Source: Lysobacteraceae bacterium NML03-0222 (GTDB lineage: Bacteria > Pseudomonadota > Gammaproteobacteria > Xanthomonadales > Xanthomonadaceae). From it: 64,000 nt of DNA. Of this stretch, positions 8,702 through 16,131 are shown piece after piece. The notes beneath the pieces were generated by a model. The model had not been told where the DNA came from. It saw only the letters and a program-made list of their open reading frames with translations, and did not search any database. The position numbers and the translations under genes are program-made. The stretch spans positions 1 through 64,000 of the forward strand of contig NWQM01000001.1 in assembly GCA_002798195.1 (NCBI GenBank), written 5' to 3'. Position 1 is the first letter of the stretch; each line of letters starts with the position of its first letter.

Positions 8702-9268
8702 TTATTTGATCTTCCATGCGATTGCAACGATATGAAGGCTTTTCAGCGTGGAAATTTGAAGTTGCCAGTCCTGGGGATTTCCGAGTTGCGGGTGACATTC
8801 GCTCATGACAAGGCCGACAGGGGTAGGATTGAGGCAGAGTTTTTCCAGGCCGAAAGACAGGCCGTGGCCGTGGGCTTTGAGGATGGCTTCCTTGGCGCAC
8901 CACAGGTGTAGAAAGGCCATCTCCCGCTCGCTTGGCGATAGGTTCTCCAGCCAGTCGGCTTCTTGTGGGTGAAAGAAGCGCCGGGCAAGTTTCAGGGCAT
9001 TGGGGCGCGGGCGGATATATTCCAGGTCGCAGCCGAGCTGGATGTTTTTGCCACAGGCAACCAGCAGCTTTTCACCGCTATGGCTCCAGCTGATGTCGAT
9101 ATCAGCCAGCGGGGCGGCTAGGCGTGGGCGGCCGCGTGCATCGCGGTACAGCGGTAGCTGCCCGGCAGGGTATTGCAGCTGCTGCGCCAGCCAGTCACGC
9201 GCAAGCGTTTGGGCATGGGCATCGGGGGGATAGGGTAGCAGGGTGTATATGGGGAGTTGGTGCATCAT
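8702..9268 (-). CDS. 4'-phosphopantetheinyl transferase, Sfp type
   Basis: A 188-residue enzyme that moves phosphopantetheine from CoA to acyl- or peptidyl-carrier proteins. Signatures are ISWSHSGEK (substrate-binding His), LGCDLEY with the Mg-binding Asp and Glu, and WCAKEAILKAHG with the third acidic residue and catalytic Lys. Sfp-type enzymes usually serve secondary metabolism such as aryl-polyene, NRPS or PKS pathways. A XanB2-like gene 6 kb away would fit an aryl-polyene pigment link, but no carrier protein is in this window. It starts with two ATGs (9268 or 9265). The IS5 relic abuts its 3' end. Confidence 0.85.
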   Translation of the reverse strand: MMHQLPIYTLLPYPPDAHAQTLARDWLAQQLQYPAGQLPLYRDARGRPRLAAPLADIDISWSHSGEKLLVACGKNIQLGCDLEYIRPRPNALKLARRFFHPQEADWLENLSPSEREMAFLHLWCAKEAILKAHGHGLSFGLEKLCLNPTPVGLVMSECHPQLGNPQDWQLQISTLKSLHIVAIAWKIK

Positions 9269-9513
9269 TCAAGCCTAACTTGATGGCGAATGATGTGCTG
9301 AAAATAATTGCTACCGCCAAATACAGTGTGACTTGGGCAGCGCCAATTGTTGAAGCGGAGGGCGGTGGACAGTTTTGATGTCTTCACGCTGAGCTGAAGT
9401 GACTGAACCCAAAAGTAATGTTGCCCGGCTGTCATGACACGTTCATCACGTCATCTCCGCCAGACTGCGCTCACTCCCGGAACGGGACAACTTTACAAAC
9501 AAGGAGATTTTCA

Positions 9514-9765
9514 ATGGGCCTCATTATCTGGTTGATCGTGGGTGGTATTGTCGGCTGGCTGGCCAGCATCATCATGAAGCGCGATGCGCAGCAGGGCATC
9601 TTCCTGAACGTGATCGTGGGGATTGTGGGCGCTGCGATTTCCGGCTTCCTGCTGGGCGGCAGCATCAACGATGGCATTACCGTCATGTCGTTCCTGTATT
9701 CGCTGGTTGGCGCCGTGGTTTTGCTGCTCATCGTGAATCTGTTCACGCGCGGCAAGGCGCGCTAA
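9514..9765 (+). CDS. GlsB/YeaQ/YmgE-family stress membrane protein
   Basis: An 83-residue protein with three hydrophobic segments (about 2-20, 28-48 and 56-77) and the glycine-rich pattern IVGGIVGWLAS, then NVIVGIVGAAISGFLLGG. This is the transglycosylase-associated/GlsB family (PF04226). Family members are small inner-membrane proteins induced by general stress; the biochemical role is unknown. ATG 9514 is chosen because AAGGAG lies 8 nt upstream, although the frame is open back to 9418. It is monocistronic, with a strong hairpin directly downstream. About 245 bp upstream of it hold no gene. Confidence 0.88.
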   Translation: MGLIIWLIVGGIVGWLASIIMKRDAQQGIFLNVIVGIVGAAISGFLLGGSINDGITVMSFLYSLVGAVVLLLIVNLFTRGKAR

Positions 9766-9789
9766 GCGAAAAGCATTCGCTTGAGCCAT

Positions 9790-9820
9790 CAACAACGCCC
9801 GGCATTGCCGGGCGTTGTTG
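9790..9820. terminator. Hairpin terminator after the GlsB-like gene
   Basis: A perfect 14-bp stem, caacaacgcccggc (9790-9803) pairing with gccgggcgttgttg (9807-9820), with loop att. It lies between the convergent GlsB-like gene and the DUF454 gene. The T-rich tail is weak. Confidence 0.75.
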
Positions 9821-9847
9821 TATTTGCGGCTTAAAACAATACGGCTT

Positions 9848-10216
9848 TCAGATATCTGCCGATGGATTGGGGCGGGTTGCAATCCAGCCTGCCGAAGCCA
9901 ACATGAAAGCCGCAACGGCTAGTGCCCAGGGTAGGCTTGGTCGGCCGGTGAAGAGAAAAATCAAAAAGCCGATGGCAATCCCGGTACAAGCCCAGGCTTT
10001 GCCCGCAGGCGAGATGGCGCGCTGATATTTCCAGGCACGCAGGCTGGCGCCATAGCGTGGGTGGTTGAGCAGCCGTGCTTCAAGCCGCGGTGAGCTGCGG
10101 GCAAAGCAGGCCACGGCAAGGATCAGGAAAATGGTGGAGGGCATGACCGGCAGTACGGCACCGATACCGGCCATGATGAGCATCAGCCATCCACAGGTGA
10201 ACCAGAGCCAGCGCAT
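9848..10216 (-). CDS. YbaN/DUF454 family inner-membrane protein
   Basis: A 122-residue membrane protein with hydrophobic segments at about 5-25, 28-42 and in a C-terminal pair (about 75-110). It carries the family signature GIGAVLPVMPSTIFLILAVACFARSSPR. DUF454 (YbaN) proteins have no established biochemical function. Its start is 15 bp after the heme-oxygenase stop on the same strand, so the two probably form an operon. That raises an iron or heme link for this copy, by context only. Confidence 0.82.
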   Translation of the reverse strand: MRWLWFTCGWLMLIMAGIGAVLPVMPSTIFLILAVACFARSSPRLEARLLNHPRYGASLRAWKYQRAISPAGKAWACTGIAIGFLIFLFTGRPSLPWALAVAAFMLASAGWIATRPNPSADI

Positions 10217-10231
10217 GGTGTCTGCCTGAGT

Positions 10232-10813
10232 TCAACCCTTGGCGAATTCGTCTTTGACATAACCGTGCACGGTGTCGAAGCCCTGGTTGGCAGCGGCGAA
10301 CACGCGGGCTTCTTCGGCCTCGGAGAGCGCGATTTCATCCAGGGCGCGGGTGAATTCACGCCAGTGCCGTGCCGCGCCATCAGGATGCGCGGCCAAATGG
10401 CGCGCGCCGTGCTCGGCGTTCAGCCCCAGCTTGCTGGAGGCCAGTTTGTACAGCACAGTGCCGCCGATATTCGAGCCTTCGGCCACATATAGCCAGCCCA
10501 GCGCTTCGGGCAGCGCGGTGCTGTTGTCCAGCTTGCCGGGGGCTTCGGCGGGTAGTGGGGTGTCGAGGTCGTGGAGATCCTGTGTGACCTGTGCAAGACG
10601 CCGGCGGGCATCCAGCTCGGGCAGCAAGGGCGCAAGCTCCGGCTTGGTGTAAAGCGCATCGACATCGCGATGGAAGCGGTACTGTACGCGCAGGAAGCGG
10701 GCGAACTGTGCCTGGCTGGAAAAAATGTCCTCGGCCATGATGCGCTTGTCGAGGCGGTCATGGGTGTCGCGGGTGGCCTCTTTCAGGCGAAGGCTGCGGC
10801 TGTTTTCGTTCAT
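10232..10813 (-). CDS. hemO: Heme oxygenase (bacterial HemO/PigA type)
   Basis: A 193-residue cytosolic enzyme that opens heme to biliverdin, CO and Fe2+. The N-terminal RLKEATRDTHDRLD places the likely proximal heme-ligand histidine at His18. The distal-helix signature GWLYVAEGSNIGG is present. The length matches Neisseria HemO and Pseudomonas PigA. No TonB receptor, heme transporter or Fur box was recognised next to it, so the heme source is not shown. It is probably cotranscribed with the downstream DUF454 gene. Confidence 0.87.
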   Translation of the reverse strand: MNENSRSLRLKEATRDTHDRLDKRIMAEDIFSSQAQFARFLRVQYRFHRDVDALYTKPELAPLLPELDARRRLAQVTQDLHDLDTPLPAEAPGKLDNSTALPEALGWLYVAEGSNIGGTVLYKLASSKLGLNAEHGARHLAAHPDGAARHWREFTRALDEIALSEAEEARVFAAANQGFDTVHGYVKDEFAKG

Positions 10814-10846
10814 GGCGATGGTCTGTTGAGTGTGGACGTGAAAAGG

Positions 10847-11620
10847 TCAGGGGGTCAGTTCCAGCCATGCCGGGGCATGGTCGCTGGGACGCTCCCAAGT
10901 GCGCGGCGTGCGCTCGATGTTGGCCTCTTGCACGCTGCTTTTGAGGGCATCGGACACCAGTGTCAGGTCAATGCGCAGACCCAGGTTGCGGCGGAAGGCA
11001 GCTTGACGATAGTCCCACCAGCTGAATACGCCAGCATCCTGGTGGTGCAGGCGGAAGGCATCGCTAAAGCCCAGCGACTGGATGCGCGCCAGTGCATCGC
11101 GCTCTGCGCTTGAAGTCAGGATGTGGGTGTCATCCCAGACGGCGGGGTCATGCACATCGCGCGCATCCGGGGCGATATTGAAGTCGCCCATCACCACCAT
11201 CTTCGGCCAGCGCTTGAGGTCTTCGGCCAGCCAGTCGTGTACGGCAGCCAGCCAGCGCAGCTTGTAAGCGTATTTGTCAGTGCCGATGTCCTGGCCGTTG
11301 ACCACGTACAGGTTGACGATGCGCACGCCGTTGACGGTGGCGGCAATCACCCGTGCCTGTGGGTCGTCAAAGCCGGGGATGCCGCATTGCACATCCTGCA
11401 ATGCGCCACTGCGCGAGAGCAGTGCTACGCCGTTATAGGTTTTTTGCCCGTGAAAGACCACTTCATAGCCGGCCTCCTGAATGGCAGCGGCGGGAAACTT
11501 GGCATCTTCGAGCTTGGTTTCCTGCAGCCCGACTACATCTGGCTGGAAATCGGCCAGCCATTGCAGCAAATGCGGCAGGCGCACATTGAGTGAATTGACG
11601 TTCCACGAAGCGATTTTCAT
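10847..11620 (-). CDS. xthA: Exodeoxyribonuclease III (xthA type)
   Basis: A 257-residue Mg-dependent AP endonuclease / 3'-5' exonuclease of base-excision repair. The order is KIASWNVNSL, QETKLEDAKFP (metal-binding Glu), GDFNIAPDARDVHD, IDLTLVSD and SDHAPAWLEL (catalytic Asp-His). The frame opens at ATG 11626, but ATG 11620 is preferred. TACAAT (minus strand, 11632-11627) is then exactly 6 nt upstream, as for other genes here that look leaderless, and MKIASWN is the usual N-terminus. It is divergent from the gamma-carbonic-anhydrase-like gene 47 bp away. Confidence 0.9.
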   Translation of the reverse strand: MKIASWNVNSLNVRLPHLLQWLADFQPDVVGLQETKLEDAKFPAAAIQEAGYEVVFHGQKTYNGVALLSRSGALQDVQCGIPGFDDPQARVIAATVNGVRIVNLYVVNGQDIGTDKYAYKLRWLAAVHDWLAEDLKRWPKMVVMGDFNIAPDARDVHDPAVWDDTHILTSSAERDALARIQSLGFSDAFRLHHQDAGVFSWWDYRQAAFRRNLGLRIDLTLVSDALKSSVQEANIERTPRTWERPSDHAPAWLELTP

Positions 11621-11626
11621 TTGCAT

Positions 11627-11632
11627 ATTGTA
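11627..11632 (-). promoter_or_regulatory. -10 element of a predicted leaderless xthA transcript
   Basis: TACAAT read on the minus strand ends 6 nt before ATG 11620, where transcription would be expected to begin. No Shine-Dalgarno sequence is available between them. Confidence 0.4.
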
Positions 11633-11655
11633 GGGGGTTTGCCCGAATCAGCGCT

Positions 11656-11661
11656 TACACT
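11656..11661 (+). promoter_or_regulatory. -10 element of a predicted leaderless gamma-CA transcript
   Basis: TACACT, then TGCAGG, then ATG at 11668: a spacing of 6 nt from the hexamer to the start codon. Together with the xthA -10 it fits two divergent promoters in 47 bp. The short cagg before ATG is too close to act as a normal ribosome-binding site. Confidence 0.4.
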
Positions 11662-11667
11662 TGCAGG

Positions 11668-12219
11668 ATGAACATGATCCGTAATTATCTGGACAAGCGC
11701 CCGGTTATCGGTGAGCGCGTATATATAGACCCGAGTGCCTGCGTGATTGGCGATGTGGTGCTGGGTGATGATGCCTCGGTGTGGCCATTTACGGTGATTC
11801 GCGGCGATGTCAATTTTGTGCGTATCGGTGCGCGCACCAATGTGCAGGATGGCTGTGTGATTCATGTCAGTCATGACGGCCCGCATGCCAAGCGTGGCGG
11901 CTTTGCCACGCTGATTGGCGATGATTGCACCATCGGCCACAAGGCCATCATCCACGCCTGCCAGATTGCCGATGCCTGTCTGGTGGGCATGGGCGCGGTG
12001 GTGCTCGATGGTGCGGTCATCGAGCAGCACGGCTTTCTGGGCGCAGGGGCACTGTTGCCACCGGGCAAGCGTGTGGGCGCAGGTGAGATGTGGCTGGGCA
12101 GTCCGGCCAAGTTTGCCCGCAAGCTGAGCGATGCGGAAATCAAGGCGCTGTTTTATTCCGCCAATCACTATGTAAAGCTGAAGGATGAGTATCTCACTGG
12201 CCTGCGACGCGAGGCTTGA
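11668..12219 (+). CDS. Gamma carbonic anhydrase-like (YrdA/PaaY) hexapeptide protein
   Basis: A 183-residue left-handed beta-helix protein built from hexapeptide repeats (DASVWPFTVIRGDVNFVRIG, then DDCTIGHKAIIHAC and GMGAVVLDGAVI). Histidines in VIHVSHDG, IGHKAI and IIHAC sit where the trimer-interface metal ligands of gamma carbonic anhydrases are found. The C-terminal helix is NHYVKLKDEYL. YrdA/PaaY proteins bind Zn or Fe, and carbonic anhydrase or thioesterase activities have been reported for relatives; the activity here is unproven. It is monocistronic, divergent from xthA and convergent with aroE. Confidence 0.85.
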   Translation: MNMIRNYLDKRPVIGERVYIDPSACVIGDVVLGDDASVWPFTVIRGDVNFVRIGARTNVQDGCVIHVSHDGPHAKRGGFATLIGDDCTIGHKAIIHACQIADACLVGMGAVVLDGAVIEQHGFLGAGALLPPGKRVGAGEMWLGSPAKFARKLSDAEIKALFYSANHYVKLKDEYLTGLRREA

Positions 12220-12225
12220 GCGGGC

Positions 12226-13062
12226 TTAAAGGCGCGCACTGATGCGCAGTTTGTTGTAAACCGGGGCAGTGTCGGGCCGGATACCGTGCCAGAACGCGAA
12301 GGCGTCGGCGGCCTGCTCGACCAACATGCCCAAGCCATCGGCAACACGCCGGCAATGCTGGCTGCGCGCCCATGCGGTAAAGGGCAGGGCGGCGCGGCCA
12401 TAGTTGAGGTCGATGCACAGGCTGTCTTTCTGCAGGATGGAATGGGGCAATGTCAATTGCTCGCCATGATGGCCTGCCGAGGTGGCCTGGATGATGAGGT
12501 CGAAGCTGCCCATGTCCGGCAGTTCTGTCAGTGTGCAGGCCAGCGCAGCGTCGGCAGCATCGAGCCGTTCAGCCAGTTGGCGGGCACGTTCAAGGCTGCG
12601 ATTGGCAATCACCATCTGGCTGATGCCTGCCTCCAGCAATGCGGGGGCAACGCCTTGGGCGGCGCCACCGGCGCCCAGCAGCAGGACGCGACGGCTTTCA
12701 AGGTTCAAGTCGTGACGCTCGCGGATGTCACGCAACAGGCCGCTGCCATCGGTATTGGCGCCATGCCAGGCACCATTGCGCCAAATCAGGGTGTTGACGA
12801 TGCCCGCCTGCTGCGCGCGATAACCCAATGACTGGCACAGCTGTGCGGCTTCGGCCTTGTGTGGTGCGGTGATATTGGCGCCCACGCCGCCGGCCTTGGC
12901 AAAACGTGCCAAGGTGTCGGCAAAGCCAAGCTCGCTGGTATCAAGGCGCAGGTAAATCACCGCAATGCCGCATTGCTTGCCAAATTCGGCATGAATCTGC
13001 GGGGAAAGCGAGTGTGCGACCGGACGACCGAGGACGGCGTAGTGGGGAACCTTGGGCGACAT
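12226..13062 (-). CDS. aroE: Shikimate dehydrogenase (NADP+)
   Basis: A 278-residue enzyme that reduces 3-dehydroshikimate to shikimate, feeding chorismate synthesis. The N-terminal VLGRPVAHSLSPQIH, the catalytic Lys in NITAPHKAEA, the NADP loop LLGAGGAAQGVA with NRS (residues expected to select NADP), and the C-terminal GLGMLVEQAADAF are all present. The gene is last in a leftward block with GNAT, hemB, small membrane genes and xanB2. XanB2 consumes chorismate, so aroE and xanB2 share one route, although no regulatory link is visible. Confidence 0.94.
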   Translation of the reverse strand: MSPKVPHYAVLGRPVAHSLSPQIHAEFGKQCGIAVIYLRLDTSELGFADTLARFAKAGGVGANITAPHKAEAAQLCQSLGYRAQQAGIVNTLIWRNGAWHGANTDGSGLLRDIRERHDLNLESRRVLLLGAGGAAQGVAPALLEAGISQMVIANRSLERARQLAERLDAADAALACTLTELPDMGSFDLIIQATSAGHHGEQLTLPHSILQKDSLCIDLNYGRAALPFTAWARSQHCRRVADGLGMLVEQAADAFAFWHGIRPDTAPVYNKLRISARL

Positions 13063-13068
13063 GCGGGC

Positions 13069-13509
13069 TTAGCTCAGCTCGCGCAGATAACCATGCCGGT
13101 TTTTTTCTGCCAGATAGCCAATGCCGGGATAGAACGCATGGGCATCTTCAAGCCCGGTATCGACATCGACCCGCAGGCGCTTGGCACCACGCTTGAATGC
13201 CCACAGCTCGGCGGCGGACACCAATGCACGGCCGGTGCCGCCACGGCGCAGCGTCTGGTCAACGGCAAGTGCGACGATTTCCACCTGCACGCCGCTTTCC
13301 AGCAGCAGGCGTTGCTCGGTGGCGACATAGCCCAAGACCCGGTCGTCGTCGTCACAGGCCACGAATACCGCTTGCGTGGGCGTATCCAGCATCTTGCGCA
13401 GGCGGCGCAGAATGTCTTGCTCGCTGACGCTGTGACCAAGCTGGGTGGCCAGCCGGGCAATGGCGGCGGCGTCTTCGGTGCGGGCATGGCGGATGGCAAG
13501 TGCGCTCAT
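13069..13509 (-). CDS. GNAT family N-acetyltransferase
   Basis: A 146-residue acetyltransferase of the Gcn5-related fold. The N-terminus is IRHARTEDAAAIARL, the core strand is EIVALAVDQTLRRGGTGRALV (acetyl-CoA pyrophosphate-binding R/Q-x-x-G-x-G/A), and the C-terminus is AHAFYPGIGYLAEK. The substrate is unknown. It sits 3 bp after hemB and 6 bp before aroE on the same strand, so it is almost certainly in one transcript with them. Confidence 0.85.
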   Translation of the reverse strand: MSALAIRHARTEDAAAIARLATQLGHSVSEQDILRRLRKMLDTPTQAVFVACDDDDRVLGYVATEQRLLLESGVQVEIVALAVDQTLRRGGTGRALVSAAELWAFKRGAKRLRVDVDTGLEDAHAFYPGIGYLAEKNRHGYLRELS

Positions 13510-13512
13510 GGC

Positions 13513-14508
13513 TTATGCCCCCGCCTTCAGCCAACGTGCTGCATCCAATGCAAAATAGCTGAGGATGCCGTCGGCACCGGCGCGCTTGATGGCAAGCAGC
13601 GCTTCCAGCGCGGTGGCGCGCTCATCCAGCCAGCCGTTCTGGGCAGCGGCCTTGAGCATGGCGTATTCGCCGCTGACCTGATACACGAAAGTCGGCATGC
13701 CAAACTGGTCTTTCACCCGGCGCACGATGTCGAGGTAGGGCAGACCCGGCTTGACCATCACCATGTCGGCGCCTTCGTCGATATCCAGCGCCACTTCGCG
13801 CAGCGCCTCATCGCTATTGGCCGGGTCCATCTGGTAGGTGTATTTGTCGGCCTTGCCCAGCGCGGCGGCACTGCCGACGGCATCGCGGAACGGGCCATAG
13901 AAGGCGCTGGCATATTTGGCGCTATAGGCCAGGATGCGGGTGTGGATATGGCCTCGGGCTTCCAGCGCGGCACGGATTTCACCGATGCGGCCATCCATCA
14001 TGTCGCTGGGGGCGACCACATCGGCGCCGGCGGCGGCATGGGAGAGCGCCTGTTTGACCAATGCCTCGACGGTTTCATCATTCATCACATAGCCGCTTGC
14101 ATCCAGCAGCCCGTCCTGACCGTGGCTGGTGTATGGGTCAAGCGCCACATCGGTAATCACCCCCAATTGCGGGAAGCGCGACTTCAGCGCCCGCACCGCG
14201 CGCTGTGCCAGCCCGTTTTCATCCCAGGCAGCGGTGGCATCCAGTGATTTGGCCTCCATCGCCGTGACCGGGAACAGGGCAATGGCAGGAATGCCAAGCT
14301 CGCACATCTGTTCTGCGACTTTCAGCAATTCGTCAATCGACAGCCGTTCAATGCCGGGCATGGAGCCGACCGGCGCGCGCCCTTCAAGCTCATGCACAAA
14401 GACCGGATAGATGAAGTCGTTGACGGTAAGCGTGGTTTCGCGCATCAGCCGACGGGAAAAATCATCGCGGCGCATCCGGCGCGGACGGGTGTGGGGGAAG
14501 TAACTCAT
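13513..14508 (-). CDS. hemB: Delta-aminolevulinic acid dehydratase (porphobilinogen synthase)
   Basis: A 331-residue enzyme that condenses two 5-aminolevulinates into porphobilinogen. Signatures are RRDDFSRRLMRET, FPVFVHE-like NDFIYPVFVHELEG, the first Schiff-base Lys in AYSAKYASAFYGPFRDA and the second in MVKPGLPYLDI. The Cys-rich Zn site of animal enzymes is absent; the region reads ALDPYTSHGQDG, as in Mg-dependent bacterial types. Heme synthesis and the nearby heme oxygenase lie within 3 kb but in separate units. A -10-like hexamer 6 nt from its ATG suggests its own leaderless promoter. Confidence 0.95.
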   Translation of the reverse strand: MSYFPHTRPRRMRRDDFSRRLMRETTLTVNDFIYPVFVHELEGRAPVGSMPGIERLSIDELLKVAEQMCELGIPAIALFPVTAMEAKSLDATAAWDENGLAQRAVRALKSRFPQLGVITDVALDPYTSHGQDGLLDASGYVMNDETVEALVKQALSHAAAGADVVAPSDMMDGRIGEIRAALEARGHIHTRILAYSAKYASAFYGPFRDAVGSAAALGKADKYTYQMDPANSDEALREVALDIDEGADMVMVKPGLPYLDIVRRVKDQFGMPTFVYQVSGEYAMLKAAAQNGWLDERATALEALLAIKRAGADGILSYFALDAARWLKAGA

Positions 14509-14514
14509 GCGGGT

Positions 14515-14520
14515 ATTTTA
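14515..14520 (-). promoter_or_regulatory. -10 element of a predicted leaderless hemB transcript
   Basis: TAAAAT on the minus strand, then ACCCGC, then ATG at 14508: 6 nt from hexamer to start. It lies in the 13-bp gap after the upstream small membrane gene, whose stop codon is at 14522-14524. Confidence 0.45.
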
Positions 14521-14521
14521 A

Positions 14522-14764
14522 TTACAGAATGAAACCACCGAGCATCAGACGGATGCCGCCCAGCACGGTGGCAATCAGGCATAGCACCAATCCGGCGACG
14601 GCGGCATTGCGGCGACGTGCGCCCGACATGCCGATGGCCGAAACAATCAGACCCAGGATGGCAAACGGGATATTGAACCAGTTCAGCCAGCCCAGCAGTG
14701 GAATCATCGCCAGCAGCATGCCCAAAATTGCGCAGATACCCCAGATCAGGCTGAAAGTCCCCAT
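14522..14764 (-). CDS. Small two- to three-TM membrane protein
   Basis: An 80-residue hydrophobic protein starting MGTFSLIWGICAILGMLLAM, then WFNIPFAILGLIVSAIGM and GLVLCLIATVLGGIRLMLGG. Three hydrophobic segments are separated by short basic turns (ARRRNA). ATG 14764 is preferred over ATG 14776 because GGAGAG lies 6 nt upstream, inside the longer version. It is related in style to the adjacent 105-residue protein and to small DUF4190-like proteins, but I cannot name the family. It ends 13 bp before hemB. Confidence 0.7.
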   Translation of the reverse strand: MGTFSLIWGICAILGMLLAMIPLLGWLNWFNIPFAILGLIVSAIGMSGARRRNAAVAGLVLCLIATVLGGIRLMLGGFIL

Positions 14765-14809
14765 TGTGCTCTCCATGAAAACGTGAGCGCTAAGGATACA
14801 GGCTCGGCG

Positions 14810-15127
14810 TCAAAGCAATAAAAGTGAAGTATCGAGCAACAGGAAAATACCGGTGGGCACCAGGGTGGTCGCGTTGAGCAGCAGTCCGATAATTGCCAGG
14901 TGACGGGCGCTCTTTTGGAGAACAATGGCGATCATCGAGACGATGATGCCGAGGATGCCAAACGGTATGAGGATATACAGCGGCATATATGCGTATGCTG
15001 GCAAGAACGGCGCAAAACCCAAGGCCTGCAGCATGAACAGCAGTGTGCCAACAGCAGACAAGATGCCCCAAGCCAGACTGACGAGGACGATCCAGTTGGG
15101 CTGTGGAGGCAGTGGGGAGATATTCAT
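14810..15127 (-). CDS. Small membrane protein, DUF4190-like
   Basis: A 105-residue protein with hydrophobic segments at about 14-36, 45-66 and 72-98, the middle one ILIPFGILGIIVSMIAIVL followed by QKSAR. The layout matches the neighbouring 80-residue protein (segment, FGIL/FAILG-IVS segment, basic turn, C-terminal segment), suggesting divergent tandem relatives. Its ATG overlaps the TGA of xanB2 (ATGA at 15124-15127), so translation is coupled to xanB2. Function is unknown. Confidence 0.68.
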   Translation of the reverse strand: MNISPLPPQPNWIVLVSLAWGILSAVGTLLFMLQALGFAPFLPAYAYMPLYILIPFGILGIIVSMIAIVLQKSARHLAIIGLLLNATTLVPTGIFLLLDTSLLLL

Positions 15128-16131
15128 GGCGCCTGAGCCGTATGGCCGTGTACGCCATCGATTTCTATCGCCAGTTCACGGCGGCAGATGGCTGCATGCA
15201 CAATCATATAGGGCACCTCCGTGCCCAGCCGTTCGGCCAATGCACGCTCAACCTGCGGCAGGTCGGCGGCATCGCGGACATAGACTTTCAGGCGGCTGCT
15301 GGCATCAAGCTTGGCAGGAAGCGTGGGGCGATGCTGGCGAGCGGCGTTGAGCAGGGCATCAAAATTGACAAAAATTTCGTCCAATTGCTTCAAAACCTCG
15401 CCGGTATGCTGCGATTGGTGGCCGACGATGGCGGCAGTTCCAGAAAGCATCAGTGGGGTTTGCAAGGTGTCGGGCGGTAGCATGGCGCGGGCAAAGCTCG
15501 GCGATTGTGGGCCGTATTGGCGCGGATAGTGGTAGGCACTGAGCTGGCGCGGGTTTTCCACCGGCTGCCCGGGATTTTTGGCGGCAAGCCAATACACTTG
15601 CAGGATGCGTTCGCCATCACTGCGGCCAATGGCAGTGGCGGCAGGCAGTGCATCGGTGCGCAGCTCGCTCATGCCTCGCACCCGGCCGACACAAAACTCG
15701 CGGTAACGCTCGGCATCGCCTTCGCCCTCGGTAATGCCGCCCATGTAGTTCCAGATGCGCAGAATATGCGTAAAGCCGTGCTTTTCCAGATGCAGCTCAA
15801 GTTGCGCATAGGCTTGCTCTGCTGCGGAGCAGATGTCCCCATCAAGCTCGGCTACTTCCACTGCACCGAACATAAAGTGTGCAGTGCAAGACCACTGGAT
15901 ATTGCCATCACGGCCATATGCAACAGGTGTGTCGCAGTACCAGACCTCCAGTGGCGCATGGGCAGATGTGTTTAGCGGCACGCGCAGCCAACGTGGGTCA
16001 TCAAGGTGCGGGGCATCCTGACCAAAGCCAAAAACGGCGAGCACATCATCGCGCTGCAGCAGGTCTTGCAGTTGCGCAGCGGCCACATAATCGACGTGTA
16101 ACTGCGGTAAGTCGATCGAAGGCAGTGTCAT
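15124..16131 (-). CDS. xanB2: XanB2-like chorismatase (FkbO/Hyg5 family)
   Basis: A 335-residue enzyme of the chorismatase family, which hydrolyses chorismate. XanB2 of Xanthomonas gives 3-hydroxybenzoate (xanthomonadin pigment precursor) and 4-hydroxybenzoate (ubiquinone precursor). Family features are WNYMGGITEGEGDAERYREFC, YHYPRQYGP, and the C-terminal AICRRELAIEIDGVHG with the conserved active-site Arg/Glu. The start ATG overlaps the stop of the upstream lipoprotein gene (ATGA), and its own stop overlaps the next start, making a tight three-gene cluster. No aryl-polyene cluster is visible in the window. Confidence 0.82.
   Translation of the reverse strand: MTLPSIDLPQLHVDYVAAAQLQDLLQRDDVLAVFGFGQDAPHLDDPRWLRVPLNTSAHAPLEVWYCDTPVAYGRDGNIQWSCTAHFMFGAVEVAELDGDICSAAEQAYAQLELHLEKHGFTHILRIWNYMGGITEGEGDAERYREFCVGRVRGMSELRTDALPAATAIGRSDGERILQVYWLAAKNPGQPVENPRQLSAYHYPRQYGPQSPSFARAMLPPDTLQTPLMLSGTAAIVGHQSQHTGEVLKQLDEIFVNFDALLNAARQHRPTLPAKLDASSRLKVYVRDAADLPQVERALAERLGTEVPYMIVHAAICRRELAIEIDGVHGHTAQAP

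Noticed and set aside
8365..8727. A 120-codon minus-strand frame in the IS5 relic
   Set aside because: The plus strand carries recognisable transposase fragments in two frames; the minus frame has no match.
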